Below, in pieces: positions 1-8,404 of a stretch of DNA of 42,969 nucleotides. A program made the position numbers and the translations under genes. Every line of letters begins with the position of its first letter. The first letter of the stretch is position 1. The DNA is from Chitinophagaceae bacterium (lineage in GTDB: Bacteria; Bacteroidota; Bacteroidia; Chitinophagales; Chitinophagaceae): positions 1 to 42,969 of the forward strand of contig JACSRW010000010.1 in the NCBI GenBank assembly GCA_014879565.1, written 5' to 3'. The notes beneath the pieces are model-generated. The model did not search any database. It was not told the DNA's origin and saw only the letters and a program-made list of their open reading frames with translations.

Positions 1-975
1 ACAAAATAATTGAAAAAAATCGTTAAATGCAAAAAAAGTATTAGAGATATTATCTTTAAATTTTGGATCTATTGGATTCTTACCAATATATGAAAGAAAT
101 TTTAAAGGATAATCAGCCTTAAATTTATTAAAGCCAACACCTTTAAAAAAATACTCCTTTCTTAGATATTCAGAAACACATACTTTGTAAACCAAGAGTC
201 GACCTTCATTTGATTCTTTTTTTTGATTAAAAACTGTAAACAAAATAATAACCGCCGTTAATATAATAGTTAGAAATAGTTTGCCAGATTTTATTGGACC
301 TCTAATTTCAATTAGCACGTAAACCAAACCACAAAACATTATTATTAATGCCGCCCTTGTACCATTGTGGAGAATAATCGCCAGTGATACTATCAAAGGA
401 ATTAATCTAACAATTAAAGAGAATATTTTTCTTGTCCTAAGTGAAAAAGTCAAACTAGGCAGTATAAAAAAAGAAGTGAGCGCAAGAAGGTTACTAAAGT
501 TTCCAAAGCCCCACGTAGTTCCTATAATATATTTACTTTCCGCATGTTTTATATAATTTAACATAACAGACCATACAATCATTAAATAAAATGCAAGTAA
601 AAAAGCAGAATTTATGTTAACCGCAGGTCTTTCATAGTTTTTTACATAATGAAAGAAAATTCCTATTATAGGAATGTATGTAAAATAATATATAAAGAAA
701 TAGAAATCTTCCTTAGAACTCATATTAATAACGAAAGTTATTAATAATAAAAAGATAAAATACCTCGTTTTGGCAGCAGCTTTAATGAAAAATAGTGAAT
801 TGTGGAAAAACGAGTAAATGAGAAAAAAAAAGATGTTTACGCAGGCTTGAATCTGAATTGAAATGTCACGAATAAAAAAATGATCATACCCTATATATTG
901 TAAAAGATACGGCCAGTTTGAAAGTGAAGCAATCAAATAAAATACAATAATCTGTCTTGTAAGTCGCGATTTCAA
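1..975 (-). CDS. O-antigen ligase/polymerase-like membrane protein (partial, cut by left edge)
   Basis: The minus-strand frame is open for 325 codons from TTG at 975 to base 1, with an in-frame TAG directly before the TTG, and it runs off the window. No in-frame ATG occurs until about residue 85, so TTG is the probable start. The protein is very hydrophobic with many predicted membrane segments. Residues around 203-209 (HNGTRAA) fit the conserved arginine region of the Wzy_C/WaaL superfamily. Residues 259-325 hold the usual tail of Bacteroidota members: GRLLVYK, then GVGFNKF at 279-285, then N-D-F-F-Q near 318-322. Family members join or polymerise lipid-linked glycans on the periplasmic face, onto lipid A core or onto proteins; which acceptor applies here cannot be told. 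It is last in a minus-strand cluster with three small genes upstream and is strongly AT-rich, which suggests transfer. Confidence 0.8.
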   Translation of the reverse strand, partial: MKSRLTRQIIVFYLIASLSNWPYLLQYIGYDHFFIRDISIQIQACVNIFFFLIYSFFHNSLFFIKAAAKTRYFIFLLLITFVINMSSKEDFYFFIYYFTYIPIIGIFFHYVKNYERPAVNINSAFLLAFYLMIVWSVMLNYIKHAESKYIIGTTWGFGNFSNLLALTSFFILPSLTFSLRTRKIFSLIVRLIPLIVSLAIILHNGTRAALIIMFCGLVYVLIEIRGPIKSGKLFLTIILTAVIILFTVFNQKKESNEGRLLVYKVCVSEYLRKEYFFKGVGFNKFKADYPLKFLSYIGKNPIDPKFKDNISNTFFAFNDFFQLFC

Positions 976-1013
976 CTAACAACTGAATCAGTTAAAATGG
1001 ATCAATTATTTAT

Positions 1014-1220
1014 CTATTTTCCTAACCACCTTGTAATAAGAGCTCCGATACAAGTCAAAGAAAGTATGCTCGTTAAAAGCAGATATTGCAAACTTATAAA
1101 AGTTCTTTTTTTATCTTTCTTGATATATAGTGTATATTCCCTAAATAAAGAATAATTGTTAATCAAGACAAATAAAGATAATAGAAGGAATAAAAGTTCT
1201 ATAAAAATGACCACGATCAA
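1014..1220 (-). CDS. small two-helix membrane protein, unknown function
   Basis: A 68-residue frame starting at TTG (1220-1218). It has two hydrophobic segments, about residues 2-20 and 44-62, separated by a basic loop (IKKDKKR). No family is recognised. It lies 38 bases before the O-antigen ligase-like gene and 92 bases after the eight-cysteine protein, on the same strand, so it could be an accessory subunit in that cluster. The short length, non-ATG start and AT-rich DNA make the coding call uncertain. A GTG at codon 3 is an alternative start. Confidence 0.45.
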   Translation of the reverse strand: MIVVIFIELLFLLLSLFVLINNYSLFREYTLYIKKDKKRTFISLQYLLLTSILSLTCIGALITRWLGK

Positions 1221-1312
1221 ATTTATTATTAAATAAATAATAGCTTAATTCTATAAAATTAAAATCTCTGAAATGAGATGTTTCTATAATAAAAATTTGA
1301 GTATAATATATA

Positions 1313-1795
1313 TTAATTACACCATTGGCCTATCTCACCAGAATTGTCATAAGATGGATCAACTTCACAACCTACTGAATTATAGCATGCATCATTGTTT
1401 GCTTCGTTACACATTAAGCCATTAACATATTGTAAATCCAAACTCGCAGCCATGTCCCATGCTAGTTGAGTGCAGTCTTCTACCATTTCCCATGTATCCC
1501 ATGGAGAAGGGACTATATTCTCTATATAGTCTGTCCAATGATCCCAATCATCCCAACCCATTTCGTTTAGGATACAATCCCCAACCTGATCAAAAATATC
1601 AAAAAGGCCCATCTGATATTCTTGGTTTAATAAAGTTTGATTAAGATCACCTATTGTTGAACACATACTAGAACCTGTGGGATCACAAAATGTATTAGGA
1701 TTGTAGTCGCCCCCTCCATTTTGAGAAAATATAACATCAGACATAGATATAAAACAAAACACAAATAATATATATTTTTTCATAAAAATTTTCAT
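1313..1795 (-). CDS. exported acidic eight-cysteine protein, unknown function
   Basis: The 160-residue product has an N-terminal signal peptide (hydrophobic core ILFVFCFISMSDVIF, then SQ). An internal ATG at 1783 would give an even more typical signal peptide (MKKYILF). The mature part is acidic and rich in Trp and Asp (DDWDHW, SPWDTW) and contains eight cysteines, compatible with four disulfides formed in the periplasm or outside the cell. No family is recognised. The gene starts 19 bases after the lipoprotein gene on the same strand, so the two are probably co-transcribed. Its role could be structural, a secreted effector, or an acceptor for the ligase-like protein downstream; none of these is shown by the sequence. 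Confidence 0.7.
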   Translation of the reverse strand: MKIFMKKYILFVFCFISMSDVIFSQNGGGDYNPNTFCDPTGSSMCSTIGDLNQTLLNQEYQMGLFDIFDQVGDCILNEMGWDDWDHWTDYIENIVPSPWDTWEMVEDCTQLAWDMAASLDLQYVNGLMCNEANNDACYNSVGCEVDPSYDNSGEIGQWCN

Positions 1796-1814
1796 CTATT
1801 TGTTAAAAAAGAAA

Positions 1815-2297
1815 TTACCTGTTCTGCATAGTTTTTAATTGCTGAATTTTTAATTCAATTTCCTTCTTACTCCGACTTGCTCTTTCTTTAATTTCATTGC
1901 GAAAAGTTAAATTAAATTGTTCTTTAGACATTTTCCCTTTCACTACATACTTAAAAAGCAATTTAGAGTAATGATATTGGGCAGTTTTAAATAGAGTTTG
2001 GTATGATACATTATCTTTGTTAACTAATTCCTTTGTATGATTTATATAGGCGGCATTCCTATCATTTTTGTCTGAAATCCTTTTTATATCTCTTAGCTTT
2101 TGCACAACCATAATTTTATTATTGACATTTTTGTCATTTAGCGTTTGGGTCATACTTTCAACTACTTCAAAGTATCGCTTGTAGTGCTTATCAGATTTAA
2201 GACTTTCCGAGGTTGGAAAAAACTCAGCTTTGCGTGAACATGCTACAGAAAATAGCAGACAAAGTAGGCCGAAGAAGTAATGTTTACTTGACTTCAT
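1815..2297 (-). CDS. small lipoprotein, unknown function
   Basis: A 160-residue product with a lipoprotein signal: hydrophobic core FFGLLCLLFS, then a lipobox-like SVAC with Cys at residue 20. The mature part is highly charged, lysine-rich and probably helical, ending in a long basic helix (RSRSKKEIELKIQQ-like). No known domain is recognised. It is the first gene of the AT-rich minus-strand cluster and faces away from mtgA. The gap to mtgA (about 2298-2402) is AT-rich and would hold promoters for both directions; I could not pick a convincing -7 box. Confidence 0.65.
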   Translation of the reverse strand: MKSSKHYFFGLLCLLFSVACSRKAEFFPTSESLKSDKHYKRYFEVVESMTQTLNDKNVNNKIMVVQKLRDIKRISDKNDRNAAYINHTKELVNKDNVSYQTLFKTAQYHYSKLLFKYVVKGKMSKEQFNLTFRNEIKERASRSKKEIELKIQQLKTMQNR

Positions 2298-2402
2298 AAA
2301 TAAGGTTTAATTTAGAAAAAGGTATAACTGAATAAAGTTATAAAAAAATATTAGTGTAACAAAAAACTGTGAAAATTAATATTTTCATACAATAAAAACA
2401 CC

Positions 2403-3113
2403 ATCCGCATCAAAAAATTCATTGCACATACATTTCTTTGGCTATTTTGTTTTCAGCTATTCTATATCATAATTCTACGCTGGGTAAACCCGCCCCTGAC
2501 CATTACCCAACTGGTGAGCTGGGTCAGCGGACATGGTTTAAAAAGAGACTATATCAGCAAATCCTCCATGTCGCCTTTCGCTAAACTGGCCGTTATTTCT
2601 TCGGAGGACCAGCTTTTTCCCGACCATGACGGGTTTGACTGGAAAAGCATCAAAAAAGCGATGCGGTACAATGAAAAAAAACCGGGACGTATCCGGGGGG
2701 CCAGCACGATCAGCCAGCAGGTGGCTAAAAATGTTTTCCTCTGGCAGGGCCGGAGCTGGATCCGCAAGGGCTTTGAAGTCTATTTCACTTTTATGATTGA
2801 GACTTTCTGGCCCAAGGAGCGGATCCTGGAAATGTACCTGAATGTAATTGAAACCGGTGAAGGCACTTTTGGCATTGAAGCCGCGGCGCAATCCTATTTC
2901 AAAAAACCGGCCTCCGCACTCAGCCGGCAGGAAGCCGCCCTGATTGCCGCCTGTCTGCCCAATCCCAAACGATATAAGGCTGCTCCTGCCAGCGCGTATA
3001 TACTGAGCCGGGCTACGTTTATCCAACGGCAGATGCGCAACCTGGAAACTGATCCGGATATCCGCATTCTCTGCTGGCCGGAAGAAAAGAGACCGGAAAA
3101 AATCAGTAAATAA
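2403..3113 (+). CDS. mtgA: monofunctional biosynthetic peptidoglycan transglycosylase
   Basis: MtgA (GT51) polymerises lipid II into glycan strands at the inner membrane. All GT51 motifs are visible: EDQLFPDHDGFDW, RGASTISQQVAKNVFLW, the RKGFE block and KERILEMYLNVIETG. Upstream of the first ordinary start codon (GTG 2514) the same frame still encodes the expected N-terminus: basic RIKK, a membrane helix (LWLFCFQLFYIIIL) and RWVNPPLT, from about 2403. Yet between the upstream in-frame stop at 2370-2372 and 2514 there is no ATG, GTG or TTG. Translation must use a rare codon (ATC 2403, ATT 2421 or ATA 2379), or the 5' end has been damaged where it meets the AT-rich island. The 3' end overlaps the convergent GT39 gene by 11 bases. 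Confidence 0.88.
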   Translation: MRIKKFIAHTFLWLFCFQLFYIIILRWVNPPLTITQLVSWVSGHGLKRDYISKSSMSPFAKLAVISSEDQLFPDHDGFDWKSIKKAMRYNEKKPGRIRGASTISQQVAKNVFLWQGRSWIRKGFEVYFTFMIETFWPKERILEMYLNVIETGEGTFGIEAAAQSYFKKPASALSRQEAALIAACLPNPKRYKAAPASAYILSRATFIQRQMRNLETDPDIRILCWPEEKRPEKISK

Positions 3114-4785
3114 GCAGCGGGTATTTTTCACTGTTATGCGTGGGGGCATAGTGCCCAGCATTCAGGGCTGCCATCCATTTATACCGGCCGGCCGGCAGGG
3201 CCGGATCAAGTACCAGTTGCAGGCTGTCTCGCTGAAGCAGGTCCCTCACCCGAATGCCGGTAATGATATCTTTCTTCCATTTCAGCCCTTCATAAAAAGC
3301 AATACGCAGGGTATCCCGGATTTCCCGCTTCTCCTTATCCAGGAAAGTACGGTAAGCGTCCGGTATGGTTATACGGGCAGTCAGCCGGAGCGAATCCCCA
3401 GGCCGGATCTCACCCGAATAAGCAGCGGGCAGAAGCTGAAGACGGGGAAAAGACACAAAAAAGGAATCTACCCGGTATCCCAGGGGGATAACCGAACCGG
3501 GTACTTTTTGCGCATATCCCTTCCAGTTATGAGAATCCATAAACAGAACGGGTTTGCCCAGCAGGGTTTCTTCAGCGGGGGTATAATTAAACTGGCTGCG
3601 GCGGCTTTTGTATTCACTCAGCGAGTAAAATGGCAGCCCCGTATGATATCCGTATTTGGATGCAAACTGGTAGGAACTGTTGAAGACCACCGGTAATCCC
3701 CCGGTCTTATCTTTCATTTTCTCCGGCCATCCGTTCCAGGCATGCAGGTTTTTCTTTACGGCTTTCAGCGACAGGAGATCGGCGCCCATCAGCAGCCTGG
3801 CACCAATTATAAAAGGCAATGTCCCCCACATCAGCCGGATGAGCCAGCGACGGTTGTTCCGTTTTTCCGACAGGTACGCATGAGACAACAGTATCACCGG
3901 AACCAGCGTATGCACCGTCCAGTTGAGCTCCACCTTACCCCGGAAACTGCTGAGCAGGAAAAAAATCCAGGTACCTGTCATCACCATAAAAGCCGCTTTA
4001 CGGAGAGCGGTATCTTTTTGCTGCCGGAAAGCCGCAGGCAACAGTACAAAAGCCGCAAAAGGACCGGCCAGCAGGATCTGGCCCGCCAGGTAACTTAGGG
4101 TAAAGGAAAACTGATAGGGATTGACATTACTTTCAAAAAGATGATACCGGAAACTGACCCAGTGATGCTGGTATTGCCAGTACAAATGCGGACAATAGAG
4201 CAGCCATGTCAGCAGACCGGCGGCCCATATTTCTTTCCGGCGTAAGAGGGAAAGCCGCGACATACCCACAAAAAAGATAACCAATACGCCATGGTATTTA
4301 CTGTAAAGCAGGATACCCGCGCCGAGGGCCAGCAGACAGGCATTGGACCAGCCGGGCCGGGCATTGTACCTTTCGTAGAACCATAAAAACAAGGCAGTCC
4401 CGAATAGTAAGACCGTATCGGGCGCGGCCCAGAAACCGGCGACCTGCACGATGGCCAGGGAAAGCAGGGTGGCATAGAACAGCAGCGGATCCTTTTTCCC
4501 CGTCAGTCTTTCCAGCAACAGCAGGGTCAGAAAATGCAGCAGCAGGAAAAACAGCCTTACGCCCAGATTACCCGGGAGCAGGAGGTTGCCGGCCCTTACC
4601 AGCCAGCCGGTGAGCGGCGGATGGTCAAAATAACCCCAGTCGGGGTACAATCCGTAGAAATAGTAATAGGCTTCATCATCCCGCAGCTCCGTGAAAGCGG
4701 CCTGTGCAAAAGCCAGCAGCATCCAGACGCCGTAAAACAAGACACGATGATGTGTGCGGATCCATGAAGTCATGTGAAGAGGCAA
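3103..4785 (-). CDS. GT39/ArnT-like membrane glycosyltransferase
   Basis: A 560-residue polytopic membrane protein with about 11-12 hydrophobic segments. Near residue 37 it has the DDEAYYYFYG acidic motif on the first periplasmic loop, followed by YFDHPPLTGW, typical of the PMT/ArnT (GT-C) superfamily that moves a sugar from a polyprenyl-phosphate donor to a lipid or protein acceptor on the periplasmic side. The C-terminal 130 residues form a soluble, probably periplasmic beta-rich domain. An ATG four codons downstream (MTSW) is an alternative start. Its 3' end overlaps mtgA by 11 bases. Donor and acceptor are not predictable. Confidence 0.85.
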   Translation of the reverse strand: MPLHMTSWIRTHHRVLFYGVWMLLAFAQAAFTELRDDEAYYYFYGLYPDWGYFDHPPLTGWLVRAGNLLLPGNLGVRLFFLLLHFLTLLLLERLTGKKDPLLFYATLLSLAIVQVAGFWAAPDTVLLFGTALFLWFYERYNARPGWSNACLLALGAGILLYSKYHGVLVIFFVGMSRLSLLRRKEIWAAGLLTWLLYCPHLYWQYQHHWVSFRYHLFESNVNPYQFSFTLSYLAGQILLAGPFAAFVLLPAAFRQQKDTALRKAAFMVMTGTWIFFLLSSFRGKVELNWTVHTLVPVILLSHAYLSEKRNNRRWLIRLMWGTLPFIIGARLLMGADLLSLKAVKKNLHAWNGWPEKMKDKTGGLPVVFNSSYQFASKYGYHTGLPFYSLSEYKSRRSQFNYTPAEETLLGKPVLFMDSHNWKGYAQKVPGSVIPLGYRVDSFFVSFPRLQLLPAAYSGEIRPGDSLRLTARITIPDAYRTFLDKEKREIRDTLRIAFYEGLKWKKDIITGIRVRDLLQRDSLQLVLDPALPAGRYKWMAALNAGHYAPTHNSEKYPLLIY

Positions 4786-4819
4786 GTTAGGTATTTCCGG
4801 GAAACAGCATTTCGTTCTT

Positions 4820-4842
4820 CATGCTTCGGCAAGCGCAGCATG
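4820..4842. repeat. short dispersed inverted-repeat element (CATGCT...AGCATG)
   Basis: CATGCT at 4820-4825 and AGCATG at 4837-4842 enclose an 11-base centre. Followed by 'acaag', this is the reverse complement, with a few changes, of the element at 34497-34519. It lies in the 167-base gap between the GT39 and GT9 genes. Confidence 0.55.
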
Positions 4843-4922
4843 ACAAGTACAGCCGGCCCGTTCATACAGCCCCTTTCCTGTCGGTATTCATGGCCTCATT
4901 TAATTATTGCCATAAGTTCAGT

Positions 4923-4930
4923 TACTTTTG
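4923..4930 (+). promoter_or_regulatory. Bacteroidota -7 promoter element (TACTTTTG)
   Basis: TACTTTTG fits the TAnnTTTG consensus and sits 22 bases before the ATG of the GT9 gene. A TTG at 4907-4909 is nearer than the usual -33 spacing, so only the -7 box is convincing. Confidence 0.45.
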
Positions 4931-4952
4931 CCGGAAATAAGACCGCGGCTTT

Positions 4953-6173
4953 ATGAATGTAAATACGATGCGCTGGGTGGACCGCTGGGTGGGTGTCCCT
5001 CTTTGTTTACTGGTAAGTCCTTTCCGCTGGGTGACAGACCGGCTGCGTTCCGCCCACACAAAAAAGCCGGATGTATCCCGCACGCTTTTTATCGAACTCT
5101 CTGAAATGGGCAGCGCGGTGATCGTGGATCCGGCCATGCGCAAACTGAAACAGGAAGGGGGTGGTGAGCTCTATTTTGCCATCTTTAAAAAGAATTACAA
5201 AAGCCTGCGGATTCTGCAAACCGTGCCGGATGAAAATATTTTCCGGATGAACGCGGATAACTTTATCCGTCTCACCCTCGATATTTTCCGTTTTATGGCC
5301 TGGTGCCGGAAAAAGAAAATCAGCACCGTTATTGATCTGGAATTATTCTCCCGCTTCACCGCCCTGCTGAGCCTGTTCAGCGGCGCCCGTACCCGGGTTG
5401 GGTTTGTCAACTTTCATGATGAGGGTCTGTACCGCGGCCAGCTGATGAACCGGCCCGTTCGCTATAATCCGCATGTGCATATCGCCGTCAACTTTATCTC
5501 TCTTATCAATAAAGCCCTTGACCGTTATCCGCTGCCCTATGCCACCACTGCGGTTGCTGCGGAAGAGATTGTCCTGGCCAGGGCCAACGTAGAAGAAAGT
5601 GAAATAGAAGCGGTGCGAAACAAGATCAGGCAATTGTACCCGGAATGGAAAAATGAAGCCGTGGTATTACTGAATGCCAATGCCTCCGATCTGCTTCCCC
5701 AGCGGCGCTGGCCGCAGTCCAGTTTCGCGGAAGTGGGGAAAAAGCTGCTGGAACAATATCCTGGTATGCTGATCGTGGCCACCGGTGCGCCCGCTGAAAA
5801 AAAATATGTGCAGGACGTGGTGGATGCGATCGCCCATCCCCGCTGTGTAAATTCTTCCGGTGTATTCACGTTTGAAGAACTGGTGCCTTTGTATTCCATC
5901 AGCACCTGTATGCTTACGAACGACTCAGGTCCCGCGCATTTTGCCTCGGTGACGCCACTGAAAGTCTTTGTGATTTTTGGTCCGGAAACCCCGGGACTCT
6001 ACCTGCCGATTGGCGGAAACGCGGAACCCATCTACCTGGGTTTGCCCTGCTCACCCTGTGTCAGCGCGGCCAATCACCGCAAGACCACCTGTGTGGAAAG
6101 GCCCTGTATTACGGGTATTCCGCCGCAAATGGTGCTGGACCGGATGCAGCGTTTTCTGTCAACCGCCTTATAA
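4953..6173 (+). CDS. GT9 family glycosyltransferase (heptosyltransferase-like)
   Basis: A 406-residue cytoplasmic or membrane-associated protein. It has a two-lobed GT-B layout: an N-terminal lobe with the 'FIELSEMGSAVIVDPAMRKL' start, where Glu-Met-Gly replaces the usual loop, and a C-terminal lobe with LNANASDLLPQRRWP and the family hallmark TNDSGPAHFAS, then VIFGPETP. GT9 enzymes add heptose or related sugars to the lipopolysaccharide core. The acceptor is unknown. A cysteine-rich stretch near the C-terminus (CSPCVSAANHRKTTC and a further Cys) could bind a metal. It is divergent from one GT39 gene and convergent with the other, which supports an envelope-glycan role. Confidence 0.85.
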   Translation: MNVNTMRWVDRWVGVPLCLLVSPFRWVTDRLRSAHTKKPDVSRTLFIELSEMGSAVIVDPAMRKLKQEGGGELYFAIFKKNYKSLRILQTVPDENIFRMNADNFIRLTLDIFRFMAWCRKKKISTVIDLELFSRFTALLSLFSGARTRVGFVNFHDEGLYRGQLMNRPVRYNPHVHIAVNFISLINKALDRYPLPYATTAVAAEEIVLARANVEESEIEAVRNKIRQLYPEWKNEAVVLLNANASDLLPQRRWPQSSFAEVGKKLLEQYPGMLIVATGAPAEKKYVQDVVDAIAHPRCVNSSGVFTFEELVPLYSISTCMLTNDSGPAHFASVTPLKVFVIFGPETPGLYLPIGGNAEPIYLGLPCSPCVSAANHRKTTCVERPCITGIPPQMVLDRMQRFLSTAL

Positions 6174-6178
6174 GCCAC

Positions 6179-7828
6179 TCAACGAATCCGTATCAGCCAG
6201 CACTTCTTCAGCTCCCGGTGACGGGTGGCCGGATTCACAAATTTCAGCGTGAGCATGGTAACATGAAAGTCATCCAGCTCCCGGATGATCTCAATCTCTT
6301 TGCCCTTCTCCTTCAGCAGTCGAAGCTCTTTGTCTGACACATACCAGGTGCCGGGTACAAACCGGGATGCATCATGAGCGGCAAGGGTATCGGCCCGGAA
6401 AGAAGAGCTATTGGTATAAAACTCAAACACAGGCGCGTAAACCGATGCATATACCGGTTGATTTTTCTCCGGTAACCGATTCAGGTAAAAGGCCGCTTCA
6501 CTGGCCGACTGGTAACGGAGCAGATCGGGGTAAAAGAACCAGTTCAGCAGAAGATTCAGTATGATCACTGCTATAGCCGAACGGAAATACACCCTGGCTC
6601 CGCTGGTTCCTCCCATAAAGCGCGGGAATAATACCAGGAAAACCAGTAGTGCTGTCGTCAGCAGGATCAGTACCGGGTGTGGCAGGGCGGCCCGGTAAAA
6701 ATACAGCAGGAAGGCTCCGCCGGCGAGCATAATAAACATGATGATATACTGGATAACCCGGAAAACAGCCGATGTTGTTTGAATATAGCCGGTGATCAGT
6801 ACCGCCGACAGCACTGCCAGAAAGGGAAAAATGATATTGGTATAATAAGGCAACTGGAAACGGGAAAGGGAAAAAATCAGCAGGGCCAGCAGACTCCCCC
6901 CGAGGGTAAACCATTCCCCGCCCGTCTGTCTGAATCCGCCTTTCAGTTTTTTGAAAAGGGCCGTATACATCAGCAGTGACCAGGGCAGAAAGGCCCATAA
7001 TAAAGTATGAAAGAAAAAGAAGGGATCCCCCTTGCCCTTCATGGGTGCTTCATTGACAAAACGGCCAAACTGGCTGTCCCACAAAAAGAACTTTATCCCG
7101 GATACATTATTCTTTCCGAACACAGTTTTCTCCGGGTGCTGGTCAAACTGGTACCAGAGACTGTAAAGTTCAGGACTTATAAATACAATAATCAGCAATA
7201 ATGCGAGCAGCCAGCGGGGGTGAAAGAGTCCTTTCCAGTCTTTGCGGATCAGCAACTCGGCCGCCACCGCTCCGCCAATGGGAAAAAGGGTGAAGATGCC
7301 CTTGGTCATGATCGCACAACCCGCAAACAAAGCCGCCAGAAGCAGATGCCTGTAACTGTTCGTCTTCAGTACCCGGGAAAAATGATAAACCGATCCCATG
7401 ATCAGTCCCGCGAGAAATGGTTCCGCGCGCACATCATTACTGGAGATAATGGTATGTTCTGCGGTGAGCAGGATCAGTACGGCCCAGGAGGCAACTGTCC
7501 GGTCGTAATACTGAAGCGTGAAGCGCCAGGTATAATAAGCGGCGATCAGGATAAAGAGAATACCGGGAAGTTTGTAGGACCAGGTTGAAATCCCGAAGAT
7601 TTCAAAAAAAACCGCGGTGACCCAGAAGGGAAAGTGGGGTTTATCAAGCCAGTCATTGTTCTGAAAATACAGTTCCAGCCAGTTATTGCTTTGGGTGATG
7701 TTTTTGGAAAGCGCGGCATATACCCCTGCATCATAATCCATAATAGGTACCATTAACCCGCTGAAATTGGCCAGCACCGCCAGGGCGATAAGCACCTGTA
7801 ATATCCTGTTATCCTGTTGTGGTTTCAT
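6179..7828 (-). CDS. second GT39/ArnT-like membrane glycosyltransferase
   Basis: A 549-residue membrane protein with an N-terminal helix, then MDYDAGVYAALSKNI, where the Asp pair matches the catalytic acidic loop of PMT/ArnT enzymes, and WLDKPHFPFWVTA, equivalent to the DHPP segment of relatives. There are about 11 hydrophobic segments and a soluble C-terminal portion of about 100 residues. It resembles 4-amino-4-deoxy-L-arabinose transferase-like proteins, but the real donor cannot be stated. It ends 5 bases from the convergent GT9 gene and lies 21 bases after the NadR-like kinase gene on the same strand, so it may be the tail of that operon. Confidence 0.85.
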   Translation of the reverse strand: MKPQQDNRILQVLIALAVLANFSGLMVPIMDYDAGVYAALSKNITQSNNWLELYFQNNDWLDKPHFPFWVTAVFFEIFGISTWSYKLPGILFILIAAYYTWRFTLQYYDRTVASWAVLILLTAEHTIISSNDVRAEPFLAGLIMGSVYHFSRVLKTNSYRHLLLAALFAGCAIMTKGIFTLFPIGGAVAAELLIRKDWKGLFHPRWLLALLLIIVFISPELYSLWYQFDQHPEKTVFGKNNVSGIKFFLWDSQFGRFVNEAPMKGKGDPFFFFHTLLWAFLPWSLLMYTALFKKLKGGFRQTGGEWFTLGGSLLALLIFSLSRFQLPYYTNIIFPFLAVLSAVLITGYIQTTSAVFRVIQYIIMFIMLAGGAFLLYFYRAALPHPVLILLTTALLVFLVLFPRFMGGTSGARVYFRSAIAVIILNLLLNWFFYPDLLRYQSASEAAFYLNRLPEKNQPVYASVYAPVFEFYTNSSSFRADTLAAHDASRFVPGTWYVSDKELRLLKEKGKEIEIIRELDDFHVTMLTLKFVNPATRHRELKKCWLIRIR

Positions 7829-7849
7829 AATGTAAATCCTGTGAATCTG

Positions 7850-8404
7850 TCAGAGAATAGCTTCCACTGCCTTTAGCGCTTTGGCCAGCCTTTCTTCATA
7901 GTTTCCGCTGATATCCACCCAGGGTACGGTTTGGTTCATCATGATGTCTTTGTACATGAGATATAGTTTCTGCCGGGTATGCAGGTCCGGGTATTCCCGG
8001 AGTTCATCGGCTATCCAGGGCAGGTCGGTATTGCAGAGCAGATAGAGATCATAGCGGCGTTCATTGATCTGGTCCAGAATATACCGGTGGCAGTTATTAA
8101 ATACAAATTCGCTCCATACTTTCAGCACATACATATCTGTATCTATAAAGAGGGGGATATGCCCGCCGGCTTCCAGCAGGGGTTCGGACTGCTGTTCCAG
8201 CCGCGCGGTGTATTCATCTTCCAGGGCCAGTTGTCCTTTGGCAATGGTGAGCAGATCGTCGTACTCGTAGGCCGTACCGTTTGTATGCAGGTATTCCCGG
8301 GCATATTCAGGGCACCACTCCGTTTCAAAATGCTCAGCCAGCTGCGCACAGAGTGTGCTTTTCCCCGTGCTTTCCGGTCCGATGATGACGATTTTTTTAA
8401 GCAT
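7850..8404 (-). CDS. NadR-like ATPase, probable nicotinamide riboside kinase
   Basis: A 184-residue protein with a P-loop at its start (IIGPESTGKSTLC, residues 6-18) followed by EWCPEYAREYL, the pattern of the kinase half of NadR. These enzymes phosphorylate nicotinamide riboside to NMN. The N-terminal adenylyltransferase and DNA-binding domains of classical NadR are absent, giving a standalone kinase as is common in Bacteroidota. The start overlaps the end of pnuC by 8 bases, which implies translational coupling and supports a shared job: uptake, then trapping by phosphorylation. A different vitamin substrate is possible but less likely with this pairing. Confidence 0.82.
   Translation of the reverse strand: MLKKIVIIGPESTGKSTLCAQLAEHFETEWCPEYAREYLHTNGTAYEYDDLLTIAKGQLALEDEYTARLEQQSEPLLEAGGHIPLFIDTDMYVLKVWSEFVFNNCHRYILDQINERRYDLYLLCNTDLPWIADELREYPDLHTRQKLYLMYKDIMMNQTVPWVDISGNYEERLAKALKAVEAIL

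Noticed and set aside
365-556. 63-codon plus-strand frame in the AT-rich island
   Set aside because: It is opposite the ligase-like frame, which shows family motifs and covers the whole stretch.
2538-3161. 207-codon minus-strand frame opposite mtgA
   Set aside because: All GT51 motifs are on the plus strand, and the antisense frame has none.
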